DNA from: Franconibacter helveticus LMG 23732
Lineage (GTDB): Bacteria > Pseudomonadota > Gammaproteobacteria > Enterobacterales > Enterobacteriaceae
Direction: 5' to 3'
DNA: 64,000 nt
NCBI RefSeq assembly: GCF_000463115.2
Contig: NZ_AWFX01000029.1
Location: 1 to 64,000 of the forward strand
Under the pieces are notes generated by a model, which saw only the letters and a program-made list of their open reading frames with translations, made no database searches and was not told the origin of the DNA. A program made the translations under genes and the position numbers. Shown here in pieces: positions 1 to 13,111 of the stretch. Each line of letters opens with the position of its first letter. Position 1 is the stretch's first letter.

Positions 1-45
1 ATAGAAACAGAAGCCACCGGAGCACCTCAAAAACACCATCATACA

Positions 46-402
46 CTAAATCAGTAAGTTGGCAGCATCACCAAATAAGCCCACTAATATATAGCACACC
101 CAGAATGCTGGATAAATTGAGATAAAGCGCTTAGCTAAGTATTTCTTTATATTAAAGTGTCCTCTTGTGCTCATTTCGAGAGAAAATCCAGAGGTTATAA
201 TAAAAAGAGAAATTGCCATGTCACCAACTGTTTGGTTAGCGTAACTCAACTTTCCGATAAGCATTGAGTTGGGATAAAATTGCGTAACCGCTACATTAAA
301 ATGAAATAGCACAACGGCAAAAAACGAAATTAACCTAATCATATACGAGAAAAAGACAGGATCTCTCGTGAGAGTAGGCATGGGTTTTACTTCTAAAGAC
401 AT
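46..402 (-). pseudogene. Truncated membrane acyltransferase (acyltransferase-3/OafA type), N-terminal part
   Basis: The 118 residues have the start of a family-3 membrane acyltransferase: an early hydrophobic helix with a conserved-looking RLISFFAVVLFHF segment, a second helix with SLFIITSGFSL, then KRFISIYPAFWVCYI. Such proteins usually have about 330-380 residues and 8-11 helices and acylate cell-surface sugars. A TAG stop at 46-48 ends this one after about two and a half helices. The start is credible: an AAGG site lies 7 bases before the ATG. Past the stop the same frame continues with little resemblance to a helix, while another frame (reading DLVYDGVFEVLRW) stays open to the window edge, so a frameshift is possible. 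Base composition is much more AT-rich than the his genes, suggesting it belongs to the variable polysaccharide region. Function, if any, is unknown. Confidence 0.6.
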
Positions 403-425
403 AGTATTGCCTTGTTTAGATATAG

Positions 426-465
426 TTTGCTAAAAGTAAGATTATTAAATCTTACTTTTAGCAAA
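426..465. repeat. Perfect 18-bp inverted repeat, 4-base loop
   Basis: Bases 426-443 and 448-465 are exact reverse complements (arm beginning tttgctaaaagtaag), separated by atta. The palindrome sits just upstream of the truncated acyltransferase start. It is AT-rich and has only three terminal A/T bases after each arm, so it is not a convincing terminator on either strand. It could be a protein-binding operator, a remnant end of a mobile element, or a weak transcription block. Confidence 0.75.
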
Positions 466-700
466 ACGACAATGTTTTTTTACTGTTTGCACAAAATTGC
501 ACAATTACGTTCTAATTTTAAATGCCATTGAAACTACGTGTTTTCAGCTCAAATGCTAGTGTACGGCCTTACGTTTTTTGCAAAATCGTTTCATTAAGAA
601 AAGCCGAAAGCGTAATGTGAAAATTTATTATATCGCTCATATACACAAAACAATTTTTTTAGTTTTTGCATTAAATAATGGCATTTGCTAATTGTTGATA

Positions 701-751
701 TTTAAAAAAGCTGCTCATCATTGATCATTAGGCTATCTACAAGGAGCAGCT
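701..751 (-). terminator. Likely his operon terminator
   Basis: On the minus strand, just past the hisI stop, an 8-bp stem (agctgctc at 744-751 paired with 709-716) encloses a 27-base loop and is followed directly by a run of six T residues. The long loop makes it unusual, but position and T-tract fit a Rho-independent end for the his transcript. The rest of 403-700 is AT-rich and shows no gene apart from the palindrome at 426-465. Confidence 0.55.
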
Positions 752-771
752 AGTTTGAATAAATTTTATTT

Positions 772-1373
772 TTAGTGCCTGCCCCGCAAGTTCTCTATCA
801 CCGCGCTTAAATCCAACTCCTGATCCTGCAACAGCACCAGCAGGTGATATACCAGGTCAGACGCTTCGTTAACCAACTCGTCTTTGTCGCGTACCGTTGC
901 GGCCAGCGCGGTTTCCACGCCTTCTTCTCCCACTTTTTGTGCAATACGCTTGGTGCCGCTGGCGTAAAGCTTTGCGGTATACGAACTCTCAGGCGAGGCG
1001 GTTTTACGCGCGGCGAGCAATTCTTCAAGCTGATAAAGGAAGTGCCACTGGTGATGCGCCTCGCCAAAGCAGCTGGAGGTGCCGAGATGGCACGTGGGTC
1101 CGATGGGGTTCGCCAGTATCAGTAACGTGTCGTTATCGCAGTCTGGCGTAATAGTGACGACATTCAGGAAATGGCCTGAGGTTTCGCCTTTGGTCCACAG
1201 CCGCTGTTTGGTGCGCGAGAAAAACGTCACTTTTCCGCTTTCTTCCGTCTGGCGCAGCGCCTCTTCGTTCATATATCCCAGCATTAACACTTCGCCGGAA
1301 ACCGCATGCTGCACCACGACCGGCAGCAGCCCGTCGGTTTTTGCCCAGTCCAGTTGGGCCCGCTGTTGTTCTG

Positions 1374-1380
<7 letters not shown>
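772..1380 (-). CDS. hisI: HisI (HisIE), phosphoribosyl-AMP cyclohydrolase / phosphoribosyl-ATP pyrophosphatase
   Basis: Bifunctional cytoplasmic enzyme for steps 2 and 3 of histidine synthesis: it removes pyrophosphate from PR-ATP, then opens the adenine ring of PR-AMP. The N-terminal cyclohydrolase domain (about 1-115) holds the zinc-site cysteines C81, C97 and C104 within CDND and [10 protein letters not shown]. The C-terminal pyrophosphatase domain (about 118-202) has [12 protein letters not shown] (149-160) and [11 protein letters not shown]. At 202 residues it matches the usual enterobacterial fusion. It is the last gene of the operon and its start overlaps the end of hisF by 7 bases, consistent with translational coupling. 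Confidence 0.98.
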
Positions 1381-2869
<1,489 letters not shown>

Positions 2870-3459
2870 TTACATCTCCAGGAAATTTTTCAGCAGCTGC
2901 GCGCCCGCGGCGCCCGAACGTTCCGGGTGGAACTGCACGCCCCAGAAGTTATCTTTCTGTACGGCGGCGGTAAACGGCTCGCCGTAATGACACTGCGCGA
3001 TGGTGCTCGGGTTCACCGGCATCGCATAGCTATGGACGAAGTAGAACCAGGCGCCGTCTTCAATGCCGCGAAACAGCCGGTCGCCCGCTTTCGCATAGAC
3101 GCGGTTCCAGCCCATATGCGGCAGCGGCAGGCCAACGTCGGTCATGTGCGGCACCGCTTCATCAATAATGCCGAGCGTTTCCACGCCGTTATTCTCTTCG
3201 CTGCGCGACCCCAGCAACTGCATGCCGAGGCAAATCCCCAGCACCGGCTGGGTGCAGGCTTTGATCAGATCGATAAGATCGCGCTCGCGTAGCTGGTCCA
3301 TCGCCGCCTGCGCGGTGCCGACGCCGGGCAGAAAAAGCTTGTCGGCGCGCAGCACAATATCAGGCTCACGGCTTACCCGCGGCTCGTAACCCAGCCGCTG
3401 GATAGCCCATTTAACGGAAGAGAGGTTGGCGCAGCCAGTGTCCAGGATCACCACGTTCA

Positions 3460-3460
<1 letters not shown>
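2870..3460 (-). CDS. hisH: HisH, imidazole glycerol-phosphate synthase glutaminase subunit
   Basis: Class I glutamine amidotransferase that hydrolyses glutamine and channels ammonia into the HisF barrel. The triad is visible: C77 in GICLGMQLL, and H178 and E180 in QFHPERSG. Length 196 matches enterobacterial HisH. It overlaps hisB by one base at its start and abuts hisA at its end. It is active only in complex with HisF. Confidence 0.98.
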
Positions 3461-6907
<3,447 letters not shown>

Positions 6908-6912
6908 GGCGC

Positions 6913-7812
6913 TTACTCCATCATCTTCTCAATCGGCAGCACGAGGATAGAGCTGGCGCCGAGGGCTTTAAGTTTTTCCATTGTTTCCCAGAACAGGGTT
7001 TCGCTACTTACCATGTGCATCGCCACGCGCTGCTGGTCGCCCGCCAGCGGCAGGATGGTAGGGCGCTCGGCGCCCGGCAACAGGGCAATGACTTCTTCCA
7101 GGCGTTCGGTCGGCGCGTGCATCATGATGTATTTGGATTCCCGGGCCTGGATCACGCCCTGAATGCGCACCAGCAGTTTGTCGATAAGCTTCTGCTTCAT
7201 TTCCGGCATTTCGCCGTCGCGCTGAATCAGGCAGGCTTTGGAGCGATAGATAACTTCCACTTCGCGCAGGCCGTTGGCCTCAAGCGTTGCGCCGGTAGAG
7301 ACGAGGTCGCAGATAGCGTCGGCGAGGCCCGCGCGCGGGGCAACTTCCACGGAACCGTTCAGCAGGCACGATTTAAACTGCACGCCTTTCTGGTCGAGGT
7401 AGCGTTTGAGCAGGTGCGGATAAGAGGTGGCGATGCGTTTGCCGTTCAGGCAGGCCGGGCCATCCCAGGGTTCGTCCACGGCGGTAGCGAGCGACAGGCG
7501 GCAACCGCCAAAATCAAGCCGACGCAGCGTGAAATAACGCGGGTCTTCACCCTGAGCGCGGCGCGTGAGCAGCTCTTCTTCCAGCACATTTTCACCAATG
7601 ATGCCGAGGTCCACCACGCCATCCATCACCAGGCCCGGAATATCGTCGTCACGCACACGCAGAATGTCTATTGGCATATTCTCCGCCAGCGCAATCAGAC
7701 GCTGGGTGTGAAGATTGATTTTTATGCCGCAACGGGCGAGCAGTTCCCGTGAGTCGTCGCTTAAACGGCCAGATTTCTGCATAGCTATGCGCAAGCGGGT
7801 GTTATCGGTCAT
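6913..7812 (-). CDS. hisG: HisG, ATP phosphoribosyltransferase
   Basis: First committed step of histidine synthesis: ATP plus PRPP gives PR-ATP, with feedback inhibition by histidine. The ATG at 7812 ([18 protein letters not shown]) gives 299 residues, the standard long-form HisG, so an upstream in-frame extension into the attenuator is rejected. The PRPP-binding loop is in [16 protein letters not shown], and the C-terminal ACT-like regulatory domain occupies about 225-299. Expression is controlled by the attenuator immediately upstream. Confidence 0.97.
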   Translation of the reverse strand: MTDNTRLRIAMQKSGRLSDDSRELLARCGIKINLHTQRLIALAENMPIDILRVRDDDIPGLVMDGVVDLGIIGENVLEEELLTRRAQGEDPRYFTLRRLDFGGCRLSLATAVDEPWDGPACLNGKRIATSYPHLLKRYLDQKGVQFKSCLLNGSVEVAPRAGLADAICDLVSTGATLEANGLREVEVIYRSKACLIQRDGEMPEMKQKLIDKLLVRIQGVIQARESKYIMMHAPTERLEEVIALLPGAERPTILPLAGDQQRVAMHMVSSETLFWETMEKLKALGASSILVLPIEKMME

Positions 7813-7850
7813 CTTGGTGTCCTCGTGATCCTGTCTGTAATCGGTCCATA

Positions 7851-7889
7851 AAAAAAGCCCCCGGAAGTGGATCTTCCGGGGGCTTTTTC
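7851..7889 (-). terminator. his operon attenuator terminator
   Basis: A 12-bp perfect GC-rich stem (7856-7867 with 7873-7884, arm agcccccggaag) with a 5-base loop is followed on the minus strand by six T residues. It lies between hisL and hisG, where the enteric his attenuator is expected. When His-tRNA is scarce, ribosome stalling at the histidine codons of hisL should favour the antiterminator and allow read-through into hisG. Confidence 0.93.
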
Positions 7890-7946
7890 TGCGTTCATGC
7901 ACCACTGGAAGAGCCAATCGTCTTCCAGCACACATCGCCTGAAAGA

Positions 7947-7994
7947 CTAATCAGGATGATGGTGATGGTGGTGGTTTTTAAACTGAACGCGCAT
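7947..7994 (-). CDS. hisL: HisL, his operon leader peptide
   Basis: A 15-codon [18 protein letters not shown], lies upstream of the attenuator. Six consecutive histidine codons act as the sensor for charged His-tRNA. The E. coli leader has seven histidines, so this one is shorter by one and has Asn before the run. It is a regulatory peptide with no known function of its own. Its promoter should lie in 7995-8070; TATGGT on the minus strand near 8042-8047 is a possible -10, but I see no clear -35. Confidence 0.93.
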   Translation of the reverse strand: MRVQFKNHHHHHHPD

Positions 7995-8181
7995 TGTGAA
8001 TTTCTCGTCTGAATGACTATTCATTAACTGGCTTTAACCGTAAACCATACGAGCCGAAGAATGCAAGCGCTTTTTTTCATCATTAAAAATCATCATATTG
8101 CCGCTGTGAATTGTCAGCCAGACGCCGCTGGCGTAGCCTAAACTGAGTAAGTTAGCAAGCAGCCGCAGGAGAGGTGAAAGG

Positions 8182-9006
8182 ATGAAAAAGGTCGCAATTG
8201 TGGGGTTAGGGTGGTTAGGCATGCCGCTCGCGCTGTCGCTTTCAGCAAGAGGGTGGCGCGTCACCGGCAGTAAAACCACGCAGGATGGCGTTGAGGCGGC
8301 GCGCATGTGCGGCATCGAGAGTTACCCTCTGGTGCTGCAACCGGAGCTGGTTTGCGACAGCGACGACCTGGATGCGCTGTTAAATGTTGACGCGCTGGTA
8401 TTAACGCTGCCCGCCCGCCGAACCGGCGGCAACGGCGAGTTCTATATGCAGGCGGTGCAGGAGATTGTCGACAGCGCGCTGGCTCACAACGTGAAGCGCA
8501 TTATTTTCACCAGCTCAACCTCGGTTTATGGCAATGGCAGCGGCATGATGAAAGAAACGTCGCCGCGCAATCCTGTAACAGAAAGCGGCAAAACGCTCAG
8601 GGAGCTGGAGGACTGGCTGCATAATCTGCCTGGCACCTCGGTAGATATTCTTCGCCTGGCGGGATTAGTGGGGCCGGGCAGGCACCCCGGGCGTTTTTTT
8701 GCCGGCAAAATCGCGCCGGACGGCCAGCATGGCGTTAACCTTGTGCATCTCGACGATGTGATCGGCGCAATACAATTACTTTTGCAGGCGCCGAAAGGCG
8801 GTCATATATATAATATTTGTGCTCCTCAACATCCGGCGCGCGCCATATTTTACCCGCATATGGCGCGTTTGCTTGGGCTTGAACCGCCTCGCTTCAGCGA
8901 AGCGGCTGCGGGTGGAGAAGGTAAACTGATAGACGGCAACCGCATTTGCAATGAACTTGGTTTTGAATATCTCTACCCCGATCCGTTAGTGATGCCAATG
9001 GAATAG
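8182..9006 (+). CDS. yeeZ: YeeZ, NAD(P)-binding epimerase-like protein
   Basis: A 274-residue Rossmann-fold protein of the extended SDR/epimerase group. The N-terminal dinucleotide motif is VAIVGLGWLGMPLA (4-17). The later segments IIFTSSTSVYG and VNLVHLDDVIGAI are typical of sugar-nucleotide epimerases, although the catalytic YxxxK is not obvious. The cellular role is not established. It is divergent from the his operon, as in E. coli, and has a strong ribosome site (AGGAGAGG and a closer AAAGG). Confidence 0.92.
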   Translation: MKKVAIVGLGWLGMPLALSLSARGWRVTGSKTTQDGVEAARMCGIESYPLVLQPELVCDSDDLDALLNVDALVLTLPARRTGGNGEFYMQAVQEIVDSALAHNVKRIIFTSSTSVYGNGSGMMKETSPRNPVTESGKTLRELEDWLHNLPGTSVDILRLAGLVGPGRHPGRFFAGKIAPDGQHGVNLVHLDDVIGAIQLLLQAPKGGHIYNICAPQHPARAIFYPHMARLLGLEPPRFSEAAAGGEGKLIDGNRICNELGFEYLYPDPLVMPME

Positions 9007-9055
9007 CTGCCGTTCCTGACGCCTATAAACGTGCTGTACAGCGCAAGAGGCGACA

Positions 9056-9982
9056 ATGAAAGCATTGCTTGATGTATTAATGATCCTTGATGCATTAGAC
9101 AAAGAAGGCAGCTTCGCCGCTGCCGCTTCCCGGCTTTACAAAACTCCTTCCGCTCTCAGCTATACCGTTCACAAATTAGAAAGCGACCTGAATATTCAGG
9201 TGCTCGATCGCAGCGGGCACCGCGCCCGCTTTACGCCTACAGGCTCCATGCTGCTGGAAAAAGGCCGCGAAGTACTGCAAACGGTAAGCGATCTGGAAAA
9301 GCAGGCGGTTAAACTGCATCAGGGATGGGAAAATGAACTGGTGATTGGCATTGACGATACCTTTCCCTTTTCGCTTCTTTTTCCGCATATCGAGGCTTTT
9401 TTGCAGCAGCATGAGATGACGAGGCTGAAATTTATCAACGGCGTGCTGGGCGGCTCCTGGGAGGCGCTGACGCAGGGGCGCGTGGACATTGTCATCGGCG
9501 CCATGCGCGCGCCGCCGCCGCTAAGCGGCTTTGCTTTTACGCTGCTTGGCCATCTGGCAAGCGTCTTCGCCGTTGCGCCTCAGCATCCTCTCGCGCAGGC
9601 GCAGGAGCCGCTTTCACGGCGTCTTATCAAGCGTTACCGCGCCGTGGCGGTCGCTGACCCGGCAAGTTCGCATCTTTCCTTCGCATCCGGCGTGCTGGAC
9701 GACCAGGACGCGGTCACCGTGTTTGATTTCAAAACCAAGCTTGAGTTGCAGCTGCGCGGCATTGGCTGCGGCTGGCTCCCACGCTACCTTGCGCAGACCT
9801 ATCTCAACAGCGGCGCGCTGGTGGAAAAAGAGGTGGCTTCGCACGTCTCTTACGAACCGGTCTGGATTGGCTGGAATGAGCAAACCACCGGGCTTGCCTG
9901 CGCATGGTGGCGCGATCAAATCCTCAACAACAGCGAAATTGCCGAGCTGTATTCTGCGCCCGCGCCGCATGACGGAGGCTGA
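9056..9982 (+). CDS. yeeY: YeeY, LysR-type transcriptional regulator
   Basis: A 308-residue LTTR. The winged helix-turn-helix is at about 5-64 (ALDKEGSFAAAASRLYKTPSALSYTVHKLE) and the effector-binding domain follows from about 90. Its target is not known. Here it precedes an aminotransferase and plaP on the same strand, 124 bases upstream of the aminotransferase, so control of these polyamine/GABA genes is a reasonable inference. In E. coli yeeY is directly followed by yoeI-plaP. Confidence 0.92.
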   Translation: MKALLDVLMILDALDKEGSFAAAASRLYKTPSALSYTVHKLESDLNIQVLDRSGHRARFTPTGSMLLEKGREVLQTVSDLEKQAVKLHQGWENELVIGIDDTFPFSLLFPHIEAFLQQHEMTRLKFINGVLGGSWEALTQGRVDIVIGAMRAPPPLSGFAFTLLGHLASVFAVAPQHPLAQAQEPLSRRLIKRYRAVAVADPASSHLSFASGVLDDQDAVTVFDFKTKLELQLRGIGCGWLPRYLAQTYLNSGALVEKEVASHVSYEPVWIGWNEQTTGLACAWWRDQILNNSEIAELYSAPAPHDGG

Positions 9983-10106
9983 GTAAATTTCATACTTTGA
10001 CTTTCTTGCGCTCGTCTATGTTTAAAACAGGCAGATCCCTGCCAGAAACGTTTTTACTTTCACCACTGTGTTTTTAACGCAGGGGTTTTATGCGCAAGGA
10101 GGTTGT

Positions 10107-11405
10107 ATGAGTCAGACTAACCAGCAATGGCAGCAACGGCGCGTCGACGCCGTGCCGCAGGGGGTGGGCAACGCGCTGCCGGTTTACATTGAGCGGGCAA
10201 AAAATGCGGAACTCTGGGATGTGGAAGGGCGGCGCTATATTGATTTCGCTTCAGGCATTGCGGTGCTGAATACCGGACACAATCACCCGGCGGTGATTGA
10301 AGCCGCCAGGGCGCAGCTGGAGCACTTCACCCACCCCTGTTTTCAGGTCACGCCCTATGGCAACTACATTGAGCTGGCGGAGCGCCTTAATCAACTGGCG
10401 CCGATAAGCGAGCCATGCCAGACGCTGTTTCTCACCACGGGCGCGGAGGCGGTTGAAAATGCGATTAAAGTCGCGCGCATTGCGACAGGCCGCTCGGCCG
10501 TCATTGCGTTTCGCGGCGCGTTCCATGGCCGCACGCTGCTTGGCATGGCGCTGACCGGCAAAGTGCAACCCTATAAAAAAGGCTACGGGCCGTTTCCGGC
10601 AGGGATTTACCATGCGCCTTATCCCGCCGCTTACCTTGGCGTGAGCGACACCCAGGCGCTGGCGTCGCTGGCGGGCATATTCGCCGCCGACGTCGCGCCT
10701 GACGAAGTGGCGGCGATTATTATCGAGCCGGTACAGGGTGAGGGCGGGTTTTACGCCGCCTCGCCGGAGTTTATGAAGCAGCTTCGCGCGCTGTGCGATA
10801 AGCACGGCATCGTGCTGATTGTCGATGAGATCCAGAGCGGTTTTTGCCGCACCGGTAAAACCTTTGCTATTGAACATTCAGAGGTGGAGCCGGATCTCGT
10901 GACGATGGCGAAAAGTCTTGCGGGCGGTTTTCCATTGGCGGCGCTGGTGGGCAAAAAAGCGCTGTTCGATAAAGCGCTGCCGGGCGGTCTTGGCGGCACC
11001 TATGCCGGTTCGCCTGTGAGTATCGCCGCGGCCCTTGCGGTTACTGAGCTTATCGAAAAAGAGCAGCTTAACGCGCGCGCCCAGGCGCAGGGCGAATGGC
11101 TTATCAGCCGTCTGACATCGCTGGCTGAGGAGTTTGACTGCATCGGCGACGTGCGCGGGCTTGGCGCGATGGTGGCGATGGAGTTAGTCGAAAACCGCGA
11201 CAGCCATCGTCCTGACAAAGCGCTCACCCAACTGCTGGTGCAGGAAGCGGGGCGCCAGGGGCTGGTTTTACTCTCCTGCGGCGTGCGCGCCAACGTCATT
11301 CGTTTTCTTATTCCGCTAACGGCGGAAAAAGAAATTATTGATGAGGGCCTCAACATCTTGTCATCGAGCCTCAAAGTGGTGCAAAATACGCGCCCTGCAA
11401 AATGA
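10107..11405 (+). CDS. Class III PLP aminotransferase, 4-aminobutyrate (GABA) aminotransferase type
   Basis: A 432-residue fold-type I class III aminotransferase. It has TTGAEAVENAIK at 110-121, the cofactor motif IVDEIQSGFCRTG with D240, the PLP lysine K269 in MAKSLAGGFPL, and GGLGGTYAGSP near 297. It resembles GabT and PuuE throughout, so GABA plus 2-oxoglutarate to succinate semialdehyde is the likely reaction, but the amino donor is not proven. The ATG at 10107 is chosen because AAGGAGG lies just upstream; an in-frame ATG at 10068 would add 13 residues without a good site. It sits between yeeY and the putrescine importer plaP, an insertion relative to E. coli. Confidence 0.88.
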   Translation: MSQTNQQWQQRRVDAVPQGVGNALPVYIERAKNAELWDVEGRRYIDFASGIAVLNTGHNHPAVIEAARAQLEHFTHPCFQVTPYGNYIELAERLNQLAPISEPCQTLFLTTGAEAVENAIKVARIATGRSAVIAFRGAFHGRTLLGMALTGKVQPYKKGYGPFPAGIYHAPYPAAYLGVSDTQALASLAGIFAADVAPDEVAAIIIEPVQGEGGFYAASPEFMKQLRALCDKHGIVLIVDEIQSGFCRTGKTFAIEHSEVEPDLVTMAKSLAGGFPLAALVGKKALFDKALPGGLGGTYAGSPVSIAAALAVTELIEKEQLNARAQAQGEWLISRLTSLAEEFDCIGDVRGLGAMVAMELVENRDSHRPDKALTQLLVQEAGRQGLVLLSCGVRANVIRFLIPLTAEKEIIDEGLNILSSSLKVVQNTRPAK

Positions 11406-11411
11406 GATAAG

Positions 11412-11443
11412 TAACCGACGTTAAACGCGTCGGTTATTTTTTT
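11412..11443 (+). terminator. Rho-independent terminator after the aminotransferase gene
   Basis: A 9-bp stem (taaccgacg at 11412-11420 with 11428-11436) and a 7-base loop are followed by seven T residues. It separates the aminotransferase from yoeI-plaP, so plaP probably has its own promoter in 11444-11540. Confidence 0.9.
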
Positions 11444-11540
11444 GCAGGCAGGCATCGTAATTAAATTCAAGAGGCCGGGCTTCGTACCGGATAGATACTT
11501 ACTAAAAATCGACAGTCGTGTCGCTGAGGAAGAAAATAAG

Positions 11541-11603
11541 ATGGGGCAATTTATTGCTTTTGCGATGGCTTTCGCCGTAGGGGGAAATAACCATGTCGCA
11601 TAA
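11541..11603 (+). CDS. yoeI: YoeI, small hydrophobic peptide overlapping plaP
   Basis: A 20-codon ORF starting [13 protein letters not shown] and ending NHVA matches the small protein YoeI encoded upstream of plaP in E. coli (same length, same start and end). It has an AGGAAG site about 8 bases before the ATG and overlaps the plaP start by 11 bases in another frame, so its translation may be coupled to plaP or may regulate it. The central hydrophobic stretch suggests membrane association. Its function is not established. Confidence 0.85.
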   Translation: MGQFIAFAMAFAVGGNNHVA

Positions 11604-12957
11604 CGTCACCACCGGTAAAACCTCTCGCGTGGAGTTACGTAAAACACTTACGTTGATTCCGGTTGTAATGATGGGCCTTGCCTATATGCAACCTATGACG
11701 CTGTTCGATACGTTTGGTATTGTCTCCGGCCTGACGGATGGCCACGTACCAACCGCTTACGCCTTCGCGCTGGTAGCGATTCTCTTTACCGCGCTGAGCT
11801 ACGGTAAGCTGGTGCGCCGTTTCCCGTCCGCTGGCTCCGCCTACACTTACGCCCAGAAAGCGATTAACCCCACCGTGGGCTTTATGGTGGGCTGGTCTTC
11901 GCTGCTCGACTATCTGTTCGCGCCGATGATCAACATCCTGCTGGCGAAAATCTATTTTGAAGCGCTGGTGCCTGGCATTCCATCGTGGATCTTCGTTATT
12001 GCGCTGGTCGCCTTTATGACCGTCTTTAACATGCGTACCCTGAAAGGCGTAGCGAACTTCAATACCATTATCGTGGTGCTGCAAGTCGTGCTTATCGCCG
12101 TTATTCTGGGCATGGTGATTTATGGCGTTTCCCAGGGCGAAGGCGCGGGCACGCTGGTGAGTTCCCGTCCTTTCTGGTCTGAAAACGCGCATGTCATTCC
12201 GATGATCACCGGGGCGACTATCCTGTGCTTCTCATTCACCGGTTTTGACGGCATCAGCAACCTGTCTGAAGAGACAAAAGACGCAGGCCGCGTTATTCCG
12301 CGCGCTATTTTCCTGACGGCGCTGATTGGCGGGCTTATCTTTATTTTCGCGACTTACTTTATCCAGCTCTATTTCCCGGATATCTCGCGCTTTAAAGATC
12401 CAGATGCGTCACAGCCGGAAATCATGCTCTATGTAGCAGGTAAAGCCTTCCAGGTGGGCGCGCTGATCTTCTCCACCATTACCGTGCTGGCTTCCGGTAT
12501 GGCGGCGCATGCAGGCGTTGCGCGCCTGATGTACGTTATGGGCCGCGATGGCGTGTTCCCGAACCGCTTCTTCGGCTACGTTCATCCGCAGTGGCGTACC
12601 CCGGCGCTGAACGTGGTGCTGGTAGGCGCGATTGCGCTGATGGCGATTAACTTCGACCTGGTGATGGCGACCGCGCTCATTAACTTCGGCGCGCTGGTGG
12701 CGTTTACCTTCGTGAACCTCTCTGTGATTTCACAGTTCTGGATCCGCGAGAAGCGCAACAAGACGCTGAAAGACCACTTCACTTACCTGATCCTGCCGAT
12801 TTGCGGCGCGTTGACGGTAGGCGCGCTGTGGCTGAACCTGGAAGAGAGCTCTATGGTGCTGGGCCTCATCTGGGGCGGTATCGGTGTGGTTTATCTGGCG
12901 TGCGTAACCCGCAGCTTCCGTAACCCGGTTCCGCAGTACAACGAAGATATCGCCTGA
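11593..12957 (+). CDS. plaP: PlaP, low-affinity putrescine importer (APC family)
   Basis: A 454-residue inner-membrane amino acid/polyamine permease with about 12 hydrophobic segments. Its sequence is very close to E. coli PlaP across the whole length ([54 protein letters not shown]), closer than to its paralogue PuuP. PlaP takes up putrescine by proton symport and is linked to surface motility in E. coli. Here an upstream GABA-type aminotransferase could act further along the putrescine degradation route. yoeI overlaps its start. Confidence 0.95.
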   Translation: MSHNVTTGKTSRVELRKTLTLIPVVMMGLAYMQPMTLFDTFGIVSGLTDGHVPTAYAFALVAILFTALSYGKLVRRFPSAGSAYTYAQKAINPTVGFMVGWSSLLDYLFAPMINILLAKIYFEALVPGIPSWIFVIALVAFMTVFNMRTLKGVANFNTIIVVLQVVLIAVILGMVIYGVSQGEGAGTLVSSRPFWSENAHVIPMITGATILCFSFTGFDGISNLSEETKDAGRVIPRAIFLTALIGGLIFIFATYFIQLYFPDISRFKDPDASQPEIMLYVAGKAFQVGALIFSTITVLASGMAAHAGVARLMYVMGRDGVFPNRFFGYVHPQWRTPALNVVLVGAIALMAINFDLVMATALINFGALVAFTFVNLSVISQFWIREKRNKTLKDHFTYLILPICGALTVGALWLNLEESSMVLGLIWGGIGVVYLACVTRSFRNPVPQYNEDIA

Positions 12958-12970
12958 TTCAGGCGAAAAG

Positions 12971-12999
12971 AAAAAGGCTCCTGGTAAGGAGCCTTTTTT
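12971..12999 (+). terminator. Terminator after plaP
   Basis: The stem ggctcct/aggagcc (12976-12982 with 12987-12993) has a 4-base loop, preceded by A residues and followed by TTTTTT. Between it and the sbcB end, a second imperfect hairpin (outer stem gcggtc/gaccgc, 13060-13102) has no T-tract. Confidence 0.92.
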
Positions 13000-13111
13000 G
13001 TTGGTGTCGCAGCAAGAGGGGTAACCAGACTGACGAAAGCGCCATGTTTCGGCGGCTATAGCGGTCTCCTCGCCTGCATGGATGGCAGGAGAAGCGACCG
13101 CCCGGTCATGG

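Noticed and set aside
7813..7935. N-terminal extension of hisG
   Set aside because: It is translated attenuator sequence; the ATG at 7812 gives the standard 299-residue HisG.
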